Shown: positions 1 through 9,866 of the stretch, one piece after another | Position numbering within the stretch: position 1 is the first letter of the stretch | How the letters are laid out: every line of letters begins with the position of its first letter | Notes under the pieces: model-generated | Databases searched by the model: none | What the model saw: only the letters and a program-made list of their open reading frames with translations | What the model was told of the DNA's origin: nothing | Position numbers and translations under genes: made by a program | Assembly: GCF_036543075.1 (NCBI RefSeq) | Contig: NZ_JAZHPF010000004.1 | Span: 189,298-253,297, forward strand | Direction: 5' to 3' | Source of the DNA: Deinococcus sp. YIM 134068 | GTDB taxonomy: Bacteria > Deinococcota > Deinococci > Deinococcales > Deinococcaceae | Length of the DNA stretch: 64,000 nucleotides

Positions 1-639
1 TGCGTGGAAAACGCCACCGTCCCCGTCATCGTGGGCGGCATCGGCGTCGTCCACGTTTACCTCGACGAGAGCTTCACCCGCGACCCGGCGGACGTAGCGC
101 GGGCGGTGGCTCTCATCCGCAACGCGAAGGTGCAGAAGCCCAGCGCGTGCAACGCCCTCGACACGCTGCTCGTCCACGAGGGGGCGTTGACTGCCCTCCC
201 TGCCATCGCCCATGACCTTCAGGCACACGGCGTCACCCTGCGCGCCGACTCTCCGGCCCTCGCCGCGTTGCAGTCCGCTGGAGTCAATGTCGAACCCGCC
301 CAGGAGTCCGACTACGGCACCGAGTTTCTCGCCCTGACGGCCAGCATACGCACGGTCGCCGGGCTGGAGGAGGCGTTGGATTTCATCGCCGCGCACGGCA
401 ACCACACCGACGTGATCCTCACGCGCAACCCCGCACAGGCTGAACGCTTCGTGGCCGACGTGGACAGCGCCGCCGTCATGGTGAACGCCAGCCCCCGCTT
501 CAACGATGGCGGGCAACTCGGCCTCGGCGCGGAGGTCGCCATCAGCACCCAGAAGCTCCACGCACGCGGACCGATGGGCCTGCGCGAGCTGACGACGACG
601 AAGTGGGTGGTGCGGGGGGAGGGGCAGGTGCGGGGGTGA
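1..639 (+). CDS. proA: Glutamate-5-semialdehyde dehydrogenase (gamma-glutamyl phosphate reductase), C-terminal part
   Basis: Reduces gamma-glutamyl phosphate to glutamate-5-semialdehyde with NADPH in cytosolic proline synthesis. The reading frame is already open at base 1, so the gene starts upstream of the window; about 212 C-terminal residues are seen, roughly half of a ~420-residue ProA. The catalytic cysteine lies in [14 protein letters not shown], and the C-terminal block [13 protein letters not shown] is typical of the family. The frame ends at TGA 637-639, which overlaps the GTG start of the next gene. The N-terminal substrate-binding half cannot be judged from here. Confidence 0.93.
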   Translation, partial: CVENATVPVIVGGIGVVHVYLDESFTRDPADVARAVALIRNAKVQKPSACNALDTLLVHEGALTALPAIAHDLQAHGVTLRADSPALAALQSAGVNVEPAQESDYGTEFLALTASIRTVAGLEEALDFIAAHGNHTDVILTRNPAQAERFVADVDSAAVMVNASPRFNDGGQLGLGAEVAISTQKLHARGPMGLRELTTTKWVVRGEGQVRG

Positions 640-977
640 GCAGGGGGTTGCGCTACTTCCGAACGCACGGGGACACAGGGCAAGAAGAGACGGAAGAATT
701 GATCGAGTATGTCGGCGAGTACCCGTCCCGGCAGATTCGTATCATTCTGCGCGATGGTACGGGCTACACGGAGGAGCGCCGAAAGTGGTCCATCAATTCG
801 GCCCACGATTGGGGGCTGCTGACTGATCAACCGCTTGACCTGAGCGGAGAGTCCCCGGCTTACGACGACGAGGGACGCGCCGACTGTGCGCCGATTGCTA
901 AAGAAGAGTTCGAGGCGGCTTGGATCAAATCGTTCGAGTTCCTGAGCAGAAGCCGTCCCGACCCCAGCGGCAGTTGA
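636..977 (+). CDS. Hypothetical protein, 113 aa
   Basis: GTG at 636 overlaps the proA stop codon (GTGA), so translation is probably coupled to proA; the frame is open further upstream, but only inside proA. The product is soluble and acidic, with no signal peptide or membrane segment. It contains a beta-rich stretch around residues 25-55 and an aromatic, acidic C-terminal part. I do not recognise the family. Its position directly behind proA suggests cotranscription but not a function. Base composition is somewhat lower in GC than proA. Confidence 0.6.
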   Translation: MSRGLRYFRTHGDTGQEETEELIEYVGEYPSRQIRIILRDGTGYTEERRKWSINSAHDWGLLTDQPLDLSGESPAYDDEGRADCAPIAKEEFEAAWIKSFEFLSRSRPDPSGS

Positions 978-993
978 ATCGTCCCCAAGTGAG

Positions 994-1033
994 CAACAGG
1001 CCCCGACACCTATAGAGGAATTGGAGCCTGTTG
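994..1033. terminator. Inverted repeat between convergent genes
   Basis: CAACAGGC (994-1001) pairs perfectly with GCCTGTTG (1026-1033) across a 24-base loop. It lies between the end of the 113-residue gene and the end of dxs, which converge. No clear T-run follows, so termination is only inferred. Confidence 0.3.
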
Positions 1034-1063
1034 AAGCGAGTGAGCCGCTATTTATCTCCTCGC

Positions 1064-2971
<1,908 letters not shown>

Positions 2972-3043
2972 GGCTGGCCTCCCTTTCCCACGAGCGTAAG
3001 GACGTTCGCCCCTCCGAATGTCCCACGTGCGGGAACGCTTCCC

Positions 3044-3730
3044 TTAACGTGCATTGAAGTTCCGCCCCGTCAGCAACAATCCCTCCGGCGTCCGCACGTC
3101 GCCCACGAAGGGTGTGAACCACAGTTGCTGGGCCTGTGGCTGTGCTCCTGCCACCAGCCCGCCCACGTCGTCCGTGATCTGCCGGGTGACGACCCACACG
3201 TCGAAGGCTCCGGCGGGCGTGTTCACCCGGCGGCGGTCCTGCACGTCATAGCGGTAACGCAGGGTGCCCTGCGCCTGCACCTGTCCGTCGTCGCTCGTGA
3301 CCGTCACGCGGCTCTCGCCCGCCCACGAGAGGCCCACGCGCCACGCGCCCTCGGCGGGGGCCTCCGTCCACGCGGGGTCGAGGCGCACGGTCGCGCCGGG
3401 TTTACGAAAGCCGAGGAGCCGCACACCTCCCGCGTCCACCCGCCGATACCACGTCTGGTCGGCCCCGCGCCCGGTGAGTTGGGTGGCGAGGACCGCCTGC
3501 CCCGCGAACACGGTCGGCCCCAGCGTTCGCAGCGTGTAGGGGGTTCCGCCCGCCGCCTCACCCTCCGGCAGATAGCTCCACGTCAGGCCCGTCTCGGCAG
3601 GGTAGAACGACACGCGGCCCACGGGCGTGCTCGCCTGCACGGGCGGCGCGGCGGTGCGGGAGGCGGCGGGCGCGCAGGCCCCCAGCGCCGCCACGAGCGG
3701 CAGGGCGAGCAGGAGAACGCGGCCTCGCAT
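3044..3730 (-). CDS. Putative lipoprotein, 228 aa
   Basis: The start is set at ATG 3730, where MRGRVLLLALPLVAALGAC forms a lipoprotein signal with lipidated cysteine at residue 19; the frame is open upstream but a -10 box sits at 3738-3743. The rest is a predicted extracytoplasmic beta-rich domain with paired blocks such as GLTWSYLPEGE and TLRYRYDVQD. I do not recognise a named family. It precedes dxs on the same strand, but dxs has its own ribosome site, so a functional link is not implied. Confidence 0.75.
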   Translation of the reverse strand: MRGRVLLLALPLVAALGACAPAASRTAAPPVQASTPVGRVSFYPAETGLTWSYLPEGEAAGGTPYTLRTLGPTVFAGQAVLATQLTGRGADQTWYRRVDAGGVRLLGFRKPGATVRLDPAWTEAPAEGAWRVGLSWAGESRVTVTSDDGQVQAQGTLRYRYDVQDRRRVNTPAGAFDVWVVTRQITDDVGGLVAGAQPQAQQLWFTPFVGDVRTPEGLLLTGRNFNAR

Positions 3731-3737
3731 GGGAAAG

Positions 3738-3743
3738 AGGGTA
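3738..3743 (-). promoter_or_regulatory. -10 box of a leaderless promoter (lipoprotein)
   Basis: TACCCT on the minus strand with seven bases to the ATG at 3730. This spacing puts the transcription start at or next to the start codon. Confidence 0.5.
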
Positions 3744-3870
3744 GAAGACGGCATCGGCCCCATTCTGTCAGCATTCCTGAAGTTGGGCTGACGAACCGTT
3801 CACGGGTGCCTTTGTCAGGGTGGGACGCGCCAACTCACAGGAGACCTTCCGCGAATGTGGGTGCTGGGAG

Positions 3871-3940
3871 GCGCAGAAGGTAAAAGGCCGAAGGCTGAAG
3901 GCCAACAGCACAAGCCCCCTGCCCTCTGCGACTTTCGCGG
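3871..3940. repeat. GAAGGC/AGAGGGC short-repeat block
   Basis: Purine-rich short units (AGAAGG, CGAAGGC, TGAAGGC) are followed by a CCCTGCCCTCTGCG arm. The same kind of block occurs at 15612-15680 and inside ccmH near 41360-41400. Part of a 356-base gene-free stretch (3731-4086). Confidence 0.6.
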
Positions 3941-3972
3941 GTGTCTGTGAGAGGCTGTGGCTATGTCATGGG

Positions 3973-4020
3973 AAATGAGCAGGAGGGACACGCGAACCTC
4001 CGCGCCCCTCCTGCTCATTT
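3973..4020. terminator. Strong 15-bp hairpin downstream of pspA
   Basis: AAATGAGCAGGAGGG (3973-3987) pairs perfectly with CCCTCCTGCTCATTT (4006-4020) around an 18-base loop. It follows the pspA stop on the minus strand, after a short repeat block. The symmetric A/T ends could serve both strands. Confidence 0.7.
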
Positions 4021-4030
4021 CTTCTGCCTT

Positions 4031-4062
4031 TGCTGGCGGCTGGAAGCTGGCCGCTGGCTGCC
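4031..4062. repeat. CTGGCGG/CTGGAAG tandem heptads next to pspA stop
   Basis: Units GCTGGCG, GCTGGAA, GCTGGCC, GCTGGCT are arranged head to tail about 25 bases beyond the pspA stop codon. A nearly identical block lies at 51106-51137 beside another stop codon, and an inverted copy at 26471-26500. Confidence 0.7.
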
Positions 4063-4086
4063 CCCCAGCGCCCCCCAGCCCCCACT

Positions 4087-4770
4087 TCACCCCTGCTTGT
4101 CCCCACCCTGCCCCTGCACCCGCGCCTTGAGGGCCGCAAAGGCGTCGTCGAGTTCGCGGTCGCGGCCCAGGTTCCGCAGTTGCGCGTCGAGGTCGTTCTC
4201 CTCGCGCAGCTCGGTCATGGCGCGGTTGCGGTCCTCCATCCCGGCGACCTTGCGCTCCATCTCCTCGAAGGCGTCCATCGCGCCCCCCGCCTGATCGAAA
4301 CCGCTCACCCGGTCGAGGGTCGCGCCCGCCTGCGCGGTCTTCTGCCGGGCGGCGAGCAGGGTCTTCTTGGACTCCATCTCGTCGATCTTGGCCTCCAGCG
4401 CCCGCAGTTGCGTCTTGAGGCCGTCCACCGTGCCGCGCTGCACGCTGACCTGCTCCTCAAAACCTTTGGCGAGGTCCTGGTGGTTCTGAGAGCGCCGGAG
4501 CGCCTCGCGGGCCAGCTCCTCGTTGCCGCCACGCAGGGCCTCCTCCGCCTTCTTCCCGTACTCCTCGGCGAGTCGGCGGTTGGTGTTCGCCTCGCGCTCC
4601 AGCTTCATGCTCTGGCTCAGCGACTCGGCGACCTCCGCCCGCGCCTCCGTGTACGCCTCGCGCATGTCGCGCAGGGCCTGATCGATGATCTTGCCGGGGT
4701 CCTCCGCCCGGCTGATGAGGTCGTTGACGTTGGCGCGCAGCAGCCGGGACAGTCGGTCAAAGATGCTCAT
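4087..4770 (-). CDS. pspA: PspA/IM30 family membrane-stress protein
   Basis: Peripheral inner-membrane protein of the PspA/Vipp1 (ESCRT-III-like) family, which coats and stabilises stressed membranes. ATG at 4770 is preceded by AAGGAGG at six bases and gives MSIFDRLSRLLRANVNDLISRAEDP, the canonical amphipathic N-terminal helix. The rest of the 227 residues is almost entirely alpha-helical coiled coil, ending in a short Gln/Gly tail. No pspB, pspC or pspF gene is nearby, so this looks like a stand-alone PspA. The good ribosome site means it is translated from a leadered mRNA. Confidence 0.93.
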   Translation of the reverse strand: MSIFDRLSRLLRANVNDLISRAEDPGKIIDQALRDMREAYTEARAEVAESLSQSMKLEREANTNRRLAEEYGKKAEEALRGGNEELAREALRRSQNHQDLAKGFEEQVSVQRGTVDGLKTQLRALEAKIDEMESKKTLLAARQKTAQAGATLDRVSGFDQAGGAMDAFEEMERKVAGMEDRNRAMTELREENDLDAQLRNLGRDRELDDAFAALKARVQGQGGDKQG

Positions 4771-4910
4771 GGATTGCCTCCTTGCCCCGCATGATGCCGC
4801 ACCCCGCCCGGTGCCGGTCCGTCGTGACACGAGCCTCAAGGCGGGGTGAACGCTGTCTGAGCGGGGAGTTGGGCGGGTTGGGGGGCATATGTGGGGAGAG
4901 GGCCGTGAAG

Positions 4911-4980
4911 CCGTCACGTCGCCCCCTCACCCCGGCCCTCTGCTCCGCAGCTCTCCGAGTCACCCACGAGGGGAGAAGGA
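4911..4980 (-). repeat. Copy R1 of the dispersed palindromic repeat family
   Basis: Read on the minus strand this contains CCCTCGTGGGTGA and AGAGGGCCGGGGTGAGGGG, the core of a family with further copies at 7.1, 14.4, 26.6, 42.1, 50.4, 60.5, 61.7 and 62.8 kb. This copy is degraded. Confidence 0.6.
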
Positions 4981-5002
4981 GGAAGGCCGTGTTTTCCTGA
5001 GT

Positions 5003-5028
5003 GCTGACCGCTGACCGCTGACCGCTAG
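5003..5028. repeat. CTGACCG tandem heptads abutting a stop codon
   Basis: Three exact CTGACCG units run into the stop codon (complement of 5025-5027) of the secreted-protein gene. The same unit type occurs at the stop of the patatin gene (63.1 kb) and at the start of ccmH. Confidence 0.75.
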
Positions 5029-5867
5029 AACACAATCGGGCGCAGTCCCACGCTCGCGCCCCCGCACGCCACCGTCACGTTCTGCCCGGCGGGCGTGAAG
5101 GTGCAGCCCAGCGCGCGCAGGCCGGAGAGCGGGAAGATCAGGTTGCGCCCGTCGGTGGCCGGAAGCAGGGGGAGTTCGACGCTGCCCGTGCCAAGTTGGG
5201 CGATCTTCTGGCCCACGGTGACGGTGAGGGGCTGGCCGCCGCCCCGCGCGAGGCGGAACTTGCCCGCGCCCAGCGAGGTCACGGTGACGACGCCCACGAG
5301 GTCGCGGCCCAGCACGTAGGGCTGCCCCCTCACCACGCCCACGGGCACGGGACCACGCGGCGCGGCCTGCGCGGCGGCGGGGTTCGGGGCGTCCACCACG
5401 AGCAGCGTCTCGCGGTCGCTCAGGGCGGTGAGGAGGACGTAGGCCCCCAGCGGGCCGTTCGGGGTGGCCGACACGGGCAGCGAGCTGGCCTGCCCCGCCG
5501 TCCTCCAGTCGCCGAGAGCACGGGCACCGAGCTTGCCGCGCACGAGGGGGCGCAGCGAGGCGGGCGGACTCTGCACGTACAGGCACACCGCCGAGGGGCT
5601 GACCCGCAGGGTCGCCGGGCACGACACGATCTGCCCGCGCACGGCCCCGCTGATCTCCACGGCGACGCTGCTCACGACCCGCACCGTGGCCGCCGACGCC
5701 CTGGAGCCGGGCTGAGCTGTGGCAGGCTGGGCGGGTGCGGCGGACGGGGCGGGCGCGGCAGGAGGGGTGGCGGGAGTGGCGGGAGCCGTGCCCTGGGCGG
5801 CGGCCCCCCCGGCGAGGCCAGCGAGGATCAGGCCCGCGACACGGACCGCGTGGGAAAATTGACGCAT
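5025..5867 (-). CDS. Secreted protein of unknown function, 280 aa
   Basis: ATG at 5867 gives a clear signal peptide (MRQFSHAVRVAGLILAGLAG, cleavage near AAAQG), followed by an Ala/Pro/Thr-rich linker to about residue 60 and a beta-rich body. Cysteines occur in SCPATL, VCLY, LGCTF and VACGG, compatible with extracytoplasmic disulfides. The family is not recognised. It is divergent from the PIN/TRAM gene, with a -10 box at 5875-5880 for a leaderless mRNA. Its 3' end touches a heptad repeat. Confidence 0.7.
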   Translation of the reverse strand: MRQFSHAVRVAGLILAGLAGGAAAQGTAPATPATPPAAPAPSAAPAQPATAQPGSRASAATVRVVSSVAVEISGAVRGQIVSCPATLRVSPSAVCLYVQSPPASLRPLVRGKLGARALGDWRTAGQASSLPVSATPNGPLGAYVLLTALSDRETLLVVDAPNPAAAQAAPRGPVPVGVVRGQPYVLGRDLVGVVTVTSLGAGKFRLARGGGQPLTVTVGQKIAQLGTGSVELPLLPATDGRNLIFPLSGLRALGCTFTPAGQNVTVACGGASVGLRPIVF

Positions 5868-5874
5868 GGGGGAC

Positions 5875-5880
5875 ATGCTA
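5875..5880 (-). promoter_or_regulatory. -10 box of a leaderless promoter (secreted protein)
   Basis: TAGCAT on the minus strand, seven bases before the ATG at 5867. Confidence 0.5.
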
Positions 5881-5991
5881 CCCGCCGGGGGGGAAGAGTG
5901 GTGAGCCGGGTGTGATGACCCATGAGGAGCGGGGAGGAGTTGCGGGGCGCTCCTTGCCATCACTTCTTCGGACGAACACCCCCCGCCGCGT

Positions 5992-5997
5992 TAACAT
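5992..5997 (+). promoter_or_regulatory. -10 box of a leaderless promoter (PIN/TRAM gene)
   Basis: TAACAT lies seven bases before GTG 6005, with no Shine-Dalgarno sequence in between. This supports GTG 6005 over upstream in-frame starts such as ATG 5915. Confidence 0.5.
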
Positions 5998-6004
5998 AGA
6001 CAAC

Positions 6005-7033
6005 GTGCTGGCGCTGCGGCTGGGTCTGATCTTGCTGGGGTTGCTCGCCGGGTGGGGCGTGGGGCGGGCGCTCGAATCCGGTGCGGGTGACCCCGACTTG
6101 GCGCGTGTGAATACCCTCAGCCTGATGCTGGCGGGGGCGCTCGCCGCGTCGCTGCTCGCTCCCCGTGCGGAGCGGCTGGCCGCCGGGGGGTGGGGGAGGC
6201 TGACGCGCTGGTACGGTGGCCTCTCGCCCCGGAGCGTGGCGGCGGCGACCTTCGGGCTGCTGGTCGCCCTGCTGCTGAGCGTGCTGCTGGGCAACCTGCT
6301 GCGGGGTCTGCCCTTCTACTCCTGGCTGTGGAGCGTGCTGGTGACGCTGTTGCTGGCGGCCTTCTTCGTCCCCTTCGCCCTGCGGCACGCGGAGTCGTTC
6401 GCCCTGTTCGCGCCCCCGCCCGCGCGGCGTCCGCCCGGCGGCAAGGTCCTCGACACGAACGTGATTATCGACGGACGCGTTCTCGACCTCGCCCGCAGCG
6501 GCTTTCTGGAGGGTGAACTCGTCGTGCCCGGCTTCGTGCTGCGCGAGCTGCAACTCCTCGCCGACCATGCGGACGCGCAGAAGCGCACGCGCGGCAAACG
6601 CGGCCTCGGGGTGCTGGAGGAACTGCGCGGCGTGCGGCCCCTGCGCGTGGAGGACTGGGACGACCCCACGCTGATTACCGTGGACGACAAGCTCGTGCGC
6701 TTCGCCCGCGAGACGAACGCGCAGATTCTCACCAACGACGGCAGCCTCGGCAAGATCGCCCGGTTGCACGGCCTGACGGTCCTGAGTGTCCACGCCCTCG
6801 CCGTCGCCCTGCGGCCCCAGGTGCAGGCCGGGGACTCCCTCACCGTCACCGTCACGAAGGGCGGGCAGCAGCAGGGGCAGGGTGTGGGCTATCTGGAGGA
6901 CGGCACGATGGTCGTCGTGGAGGACGGCTTCAAACTGCGCGGCAAGCCCATCCGCGTCCTCGTCGTGAACAACGTGCAGACCAACGTGGGCCGCATGATC
7001 TTCGCCAGACTGGAGAAGAGCGACGCGGCGTAG
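6005..7033 (+). CDS. PIN/TRAM domain membrane protein (YacL-like)
   Basis: The 342-residue protein has about four membrane segments (4-20, 38-55, 80-99, 104-126), a PIN nuclease domain (about 146-265) and a C-terminal TRAM domain (about 275-336). PIN acidic residues are visible in LDTNVIIDGR (D150, D157), LRELQ (E181), ITVDDK (D228) and TNDGS (D244). This is the layout of the YacL family of Gram-positive and Deinococcus genomes, thought to be membrane-tethered RNases. GTG 6005 is chosen because a TAACAT box lies seven bases upstream and the first membrane segment begins directly after it. Confidence 0.88.
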   Translation: MLALRLGLILLGLLAGWGVGRALESGAGDPDLARVNTLSLMLAGALAASLLAPRAERLAAGGWGRLTRWYGGLSPRSVAAATFGLLVALLLSVLLGNLLRGLPFYSWLWSVLVTLLLAAFFVPFALRHAESFALFAPPPARRPPGGKVLDTNVIIDGRVLDLARSGFLEGELVVPGFVLRELQLLADHADAQKRTRGKRGLGVLEELRGVRPLRVEDWDDPTLITVDDKLVRFARETNAQILTNDGSLGKIARLHGLTVLSVHALAVALRPQVQAGDSLTVTVTKGGQQQGQGVGYLEDGTMVVVEDGFKLRGKPIRVLVVNNVQTNVGRMIFARLEKSDAA

Positions 7034-7120
7034 GGCGTTCGTCGCGGAGGGAAGAGCCGCCGTCGGGGCCGGGTTGAGAAGTCGGGCCTGACGACCCATC
7101 CAGCCGGAACACCGGGATGT

Positions 7121-7252
7121 TCTGCCCCTCCCGCCTTACAGAAGAGGGCCGGGGAGAGGGGCGACGAGCATCCCCGTCCTGCTGCCAGACGACAACGCGC
7201 CCTCTCCGGAAGCCGCAATTCACATCGAGTGTTTACGGGGAGGGCTGGGAGG
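7121..7252 (+). repeat. Copy R2 of the dispersed palindromic repeat
   Basis: Contains AGAGGGCCGGGGAGAGGGG, then CGACGAGCATCCCCGTC (decayed central palindrome) and TGCCAGACG, and ends in the tail AATTCACATCGAGTGTTTAC shared with copy R3. It fills much of the 392-base gene-free stretch 7034-7425; I see nothing else coding there. Confidence 0.75.
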
Positions 7253-7369
7253 GGATGGACACCGCAGGCGTTCCGGCGCAGGTCTTCTTGATGAGGCCCC
7301 TCTTCTACCAAGCTTCCTCAGCCGGACACGGACACCGGGCGGTGAGCCAGGGCCGTGAGCGATGGCAAA

Positions 7370-7398
7370 GAGGGCGAAAGCTTCCGCCTCCGCCCCTC
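7370..7398 (-). terminator. Possible terminator after the DegV gene
   Basis: On the minus strand GAGGGGCG pairs with CGCCCTC with one bulge, followed by TTTGCC. It starts about 28 bases after the DegV-family stop codon. Confidence 0.35.
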
Positions 7399-7425
7399 CT
7401 GCTGATCGCCCAGTTCCCCTTCCCC

Positions 7426-8271
7426 TTACGCCGTCAGCGGTTCCAGCGCCGCGCCCATCGTGCCCGGCCCAGTGTGGGTGGCGATCACGGCCCCGATCTG
7501 GTGGTCGCCGAGGTCTACGAAGTTCACGCCACTCACCCCCGCGCGGATTTCGCGCAGGTAGTCCTCGCCGCCGAGGGTGCAGAGAAAGGCCACCCGCGCG
7601 CCGCCGTTCGCCTCACTGTAGCGGCGGATGTGGTCCACGATGTCGGCCAGCGCCTTCTTGTGCCCGCGCACGCGCCCGCCCGACTCCACCCGTCCGGTCT
7701 TGACCGTCAGGATGGGCTTGATGTTGAGCAGGCTGCCGAGGAGGGCCTGCGCCCCGCCGATGCGCCCGTTGATCCGCAGGAAGTCGAGCGTGTCCACCGT
7801 GAAGCGGAGGTCGGCCTTCGCCGCGACCCGCTCCAGCTCGGCCACGATCTCGGCCAGGGGGCGGCCCTCGCGGGCAAGCCCGGCGGCGCGCAGCACCGGC
7901 ATTCCCAGCCCCAGGCTCGCCGAGCGGCTGTCCACCACCGTCACCCGGCCCCCGAAATCCTGCGCCGCCAGCCGCGCGCTCCCCACCGTACCCGACAGTT
8001 GGCCGCTGATGTGGATGCTCAGCACCTCGTCCGCGCTCTCCAGCGCCTCCCCGTACACGGCGGCGAACTCGGCGGGGCTGGGCTGCGACGTGCTGGGCGT
8101 CTTCTTGCCCTCCTTCAGTCCCTTGAACAGGTCGGCGGGCCGGATGTCGATGCCGTCCCTGTTCATCTTGCCGTCGAACAGCACGTACAGCGGCACGCTC
8201 CGAATGCCCTGTTGCCCACAGACCTCGGGAGTGAGGTCGCTCGTGGAGTCCGTCACGATGGCGATGGTCAT
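7426..8271 (-). CDS. DegV family fatty-acid-binding protein
   Basis: DegV/FakB-type proteins bind a fatty acid and, in Firmicutes, present it to FakA for phosphorylation. The 281-residue protein starts [13 protein letters not shown] at ATG 8271 and has the [10 protein letters not shown] and [10 protein letters not shown] blocks that contact the acyl carboxylate, followed by [10 protein letters not shown] and a C-terminal [11 protein letters not shown] block. No fakA-like DhaK/DhaL gene is seen beside it. A TAAGAT box seven bases before ATG predicts a leaderless transcript. Confidence 0.92.
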   Translation of the reverse strand: MTIAIVTDSTSDLTPEVCGQQGIRSVPLYVLFDGKMNRDGIDIRPADLFKGLKEGKKTPSTSQPSPAEFAAVYGEALESADEVLSIHISGQLSGTVGSARLAAQDFGGRVTVVDSRSASLGLGMPVLRAAGLAREGRPLAEIVAELERVAAKADLRFTVDTLDFLRINGRIGGAQALLGSLLNIKPILTVKTGRVESGGRVRGHKKALADIVDHIRRYSEANGGARVAFLCTLGGEDYLREIRAGVSGVNFVDLGDHQIGAVIATHTGPGTMGAALEPLTA

Positions 8272-8278
8272 ACTCACA

Positions 8279-8284
8279 ATCTTA
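8279..8284 (-). promoter_or_regulatory. -10 box of a leaderless promoter (DegV gene)
   Basis: TAAGAT on the minus strand, seven bases before ATG 8271. Confidence 0.5.
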
Positions 8285-8312
8285 GCGCGGCGGTTGCCCT
8301 CCTCCCTGACCG

Positions 8313-8344
8313 GGAAGAAAAACCGGGCCATCTCGTGACCCGGT
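8313..8344 (-). terminator. Rho-independent terminator of the sugar dehydrogenase-like gene
   Basis: On the minus strand ACCGGGTCA-CGAGA-TGGCCCGGT (one mismatch) is followed by TTTTCTTCC. It lies about 70 bases after the stop at 8414, beyond a heptad repeat block. Confidence 0.75.
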
Positions 8345-8381
8345 ACAAGTTGACTCCCAGAGGAGAGCGTCCCTTTCTCTT

Positions 8382-8413
8382 GCTGGCGACTGGCACCTGG
8401 CGACTGGCGACTC
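8382..8413. repeat. CTGGCGA tandem heptads abutting a stop codon
   Basis: Units CTGGCGA, CTGGCAC, CTGGCGA, CTGGCGA end four bases from the stop codon of the gene starting at 9514. The same unit occurs at 20998-21031. Confidence 0.75.
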
Positions 8414-9514
8414 CTAGCCCCCCGTGTACTGAATCCGGTACACCCGCCCCTCGCCGTCGTCTGTCAGCAGCAGCGAGCCGTCACGCGCCACCACGAGGTC
8501 CACGGGTCGGCCCAGCACAGTCTGTCCACGCAGGAAGCCGGTCAGGAAGTCCGTGACGCGGCCCGTCTCCGGGTCTACCGTGACGACCTTGTAGCCGCTC
8601 CTGGTGCTGCGGTTCCAGCTTCCATGCAGGGCGGCGAACATCTTTCCCCGGTAGTTCTGCGGGAAGGTCTTGCCGTGATAGAAGGCGAGGCCCAGCGGTG
8701 CCGAGTGCGCGGTCGTCAGGGCGAAGGCGGGGGTGGCCGCCTTGCACACGTCGGCGCTCCTCTGCCCGAAGTCCTTGTCCCAGACCTGGGGCTGTCCCGC
8801 CCGCGTGGTGTAGCAGTACGGCCAGCCGTAGAAGCCGCCCGCCCGCGTCCGGTAGAAGCCCTCCGGCGGGATATTGTCGCCGAGCATGTCGCGCCCGTTG
8901 TTGGTGGCGTACAGGGCACCGCCGTACCACTCCAGCCCGACCGCATTCCGCAGGCCCGTCGCGTAGGGCTTGCCGTTCCCGCCGTCCGCGTCGTAGACCC
9001 ACACGGCGGCGCGTCGCCCGTCCTCCTCCACGCAGACGTTGCAGGTGCTTCCAGTGGAGACGTACATCCGCCCGTCGGGGCCGAACTCCACCGTGCGCGT
9101 CCAGTGTCCGCCGTTCGGGGGCAGACGGACGACGGTGCGCGGGCCGCCGCTCGCCCGCGTGTCGCCCGACCGGTACGCGAGGCGCACCACTCCATCCGTG
9201 TTCGCCACGTACAGGAAGCCGTTATGGAAGGCCAGCCCGTGCGGGCGGTTGAGACCCGACGCGAAGACCGTCCTGCCGTCCGCCTGCCCGTTCCCGTCCC
9301 GGTCGGGCAGTACCGTCACCGTCCCGGCGCGCGGGTCCGAGACGAACACGTCCCCGTTCGGCGCGACCGCCATGAAACGCGGTTGCTCGAAGCCCTGCGC
9401 GAAGACCGTCACCTTGAAGCCGTTCGGCACCGTCAGGTCGGGGGTCTGCGCCCCGGCCACCCCGACGAGGGAGAGGGCACCCACCAGCAACGTCGTTTTC
9501 GTTCTGCTCCACAT
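8414..9514 (-). CDS. Secreted PQQ-type sugar/sorbosone dehydrogenase-like six-bladed propeller protein
   Basis: The 366-residue protein has an N-terminal signal peptide ([23 protein letters not shown]) and a glucose/sorbosone dehydrogenase-like beta-propeller. Typical blade elements are [61 protein letters not shown] and the late [14 protein letters not shown] block. Cysteines in STCNVCVEE suggest a disulfide, consistent with secretion. Relatives use PQQ to oxidise sugars outside the cell, but I cannot establish the cofactor or substrate here. It is transcribed divergently from the small secreted peptide at 9689. A terminator and a heptad repeat follow its 3' end. Confidence 0.85.
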   Translation of the reverse strand: MWSRTKTTLLVGALSLVGVAGAQTPDLTVPNGFKVTVFAQGFEQPRFMAVAPNGDVFVSDPRAGTVTVLPDRDGNGQADGRTVFASGLNRPHGLAFHNGFLYVANTDGVVRLAYRSGDTRASGGPRTVVRLPPNGGHWTRTVEFGPDGRMYVSTGSTCNVCVEEDGRRAAVWVYDADGGNGKPYATGLRNAVGLEWYGGALYATNNGRDMLGDNIPPEGFYRTRAGGFYGWPYCYTTRAGQPQVWDKDFGQRSADVCKAATPAFALTTAHSAPLGLAFYHGKTFPQNYRGKMFAALHGSWNRSTRSGYKVVTVDPETGRVTDFLTGFLRGQTVLGRPVDLVVARDGSLLLTDDGEGRVYRIQYTGG

Positions 9515-9566
9515 GGGAAAAAGTTCACCACAGGGGGATGAGAGGTGGGGAATGAGCTGGCACCTG

Positions 9567-9593
9567 TTGACAAAATAATGAGTGCTATATAAA
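9567..9593 (+). promoter_or_regulatory. Strong promoter upstream of the 41-aa secreted peptide
   Basis: A perfect TTGACA (9567-9572) and TATAAA (9588-9593) are separated by 15 bases in an unusually AT-rich stretch. It points to the 41-codon gene at 9689, with a leader of about 85-90 bases. Confidence 0.55.
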
Positions 9594-9688
9594 GCTAGGG
9601 TTTAGGTGGGTGAGCAGATGTGCGGCGGACACCCCCCAACGCATCCGTACACTGAGAACAACTTCACAAGGGGGAGGGAGGTGGAAGA

Positions 9689-9814
9689 ATGAAGAAGATG
9701 ATTCTGGCGCTGTTCGCGGCGCTGACGCTCGGCGCGGCTTCTGGGCTGGCGGTGGAGGTCAAGGACAACGGGGGTGCCGAGCTGGACGGTGCCCGGAGCA
9801 TGTGGGCGGGTTGA
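9689..9814 (+). CDS. Small secreted peptide, 41 aa, unknown function
   Basis: ATG 9689 is preceded by a near-ideal GGGAGGTGG ribosome site (about five bases away). The first 21 codons encode a textbook signal peptide: two lysines, then a hydrophobic core ILALFAALTL, then GAASGLA. The predicted mature peptide is only about 20 residues (VEVKDNGGAELDGARSMWAG). A strong promoter lies upstream and a 10-bp hairpin follows the stop. All the parts of a highly expressed gene are present for a very short product. An alternative is the truncated start of a longer secreted protein, but the immediate hairpin argues against that. The family is unknown. Confidence 0.6.
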   Translation: MKKMILALFAALTLGAASGLAVEVKDNGGAELDGARSMWAG

Positions 9815-9829
9815 GAGCTTCGCCTTGAC

Positions 9830-9864
9830 CGAGGGGCCGTCGGGAGTCGTCCGGCGGCCCCTCG
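9830..9864. terminator. Bidirectional hairpin between the small peptide and aroA
   Basis: CGAGGGGCCG (9830-9839) pairs perfectly with CGGCCCCTCG (9855-9864) around 15 bases. It lies 15 bases after the peptide stop and 2 bases beyond the aroA stop on the other strand. There is no long T-run on either side. Confidence 0.6.
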
Positions 9865-9866
9865 CC

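Noticed and set aside
3871..5028. Possible CRISPR array because of clustered short repeats
   Set aside because: Units are 7-8 bases without unique 30-40 base spacers, and no cas genes are present.
7102..7125. GGAACACCGGGATGTTCTG as a possible LexA- or DdrO-type operator
   Set aside because: The dyad is short, no known Deinococcus radiation-response motif (TTATGTCAT...) is present, and it borders a repeat copy.
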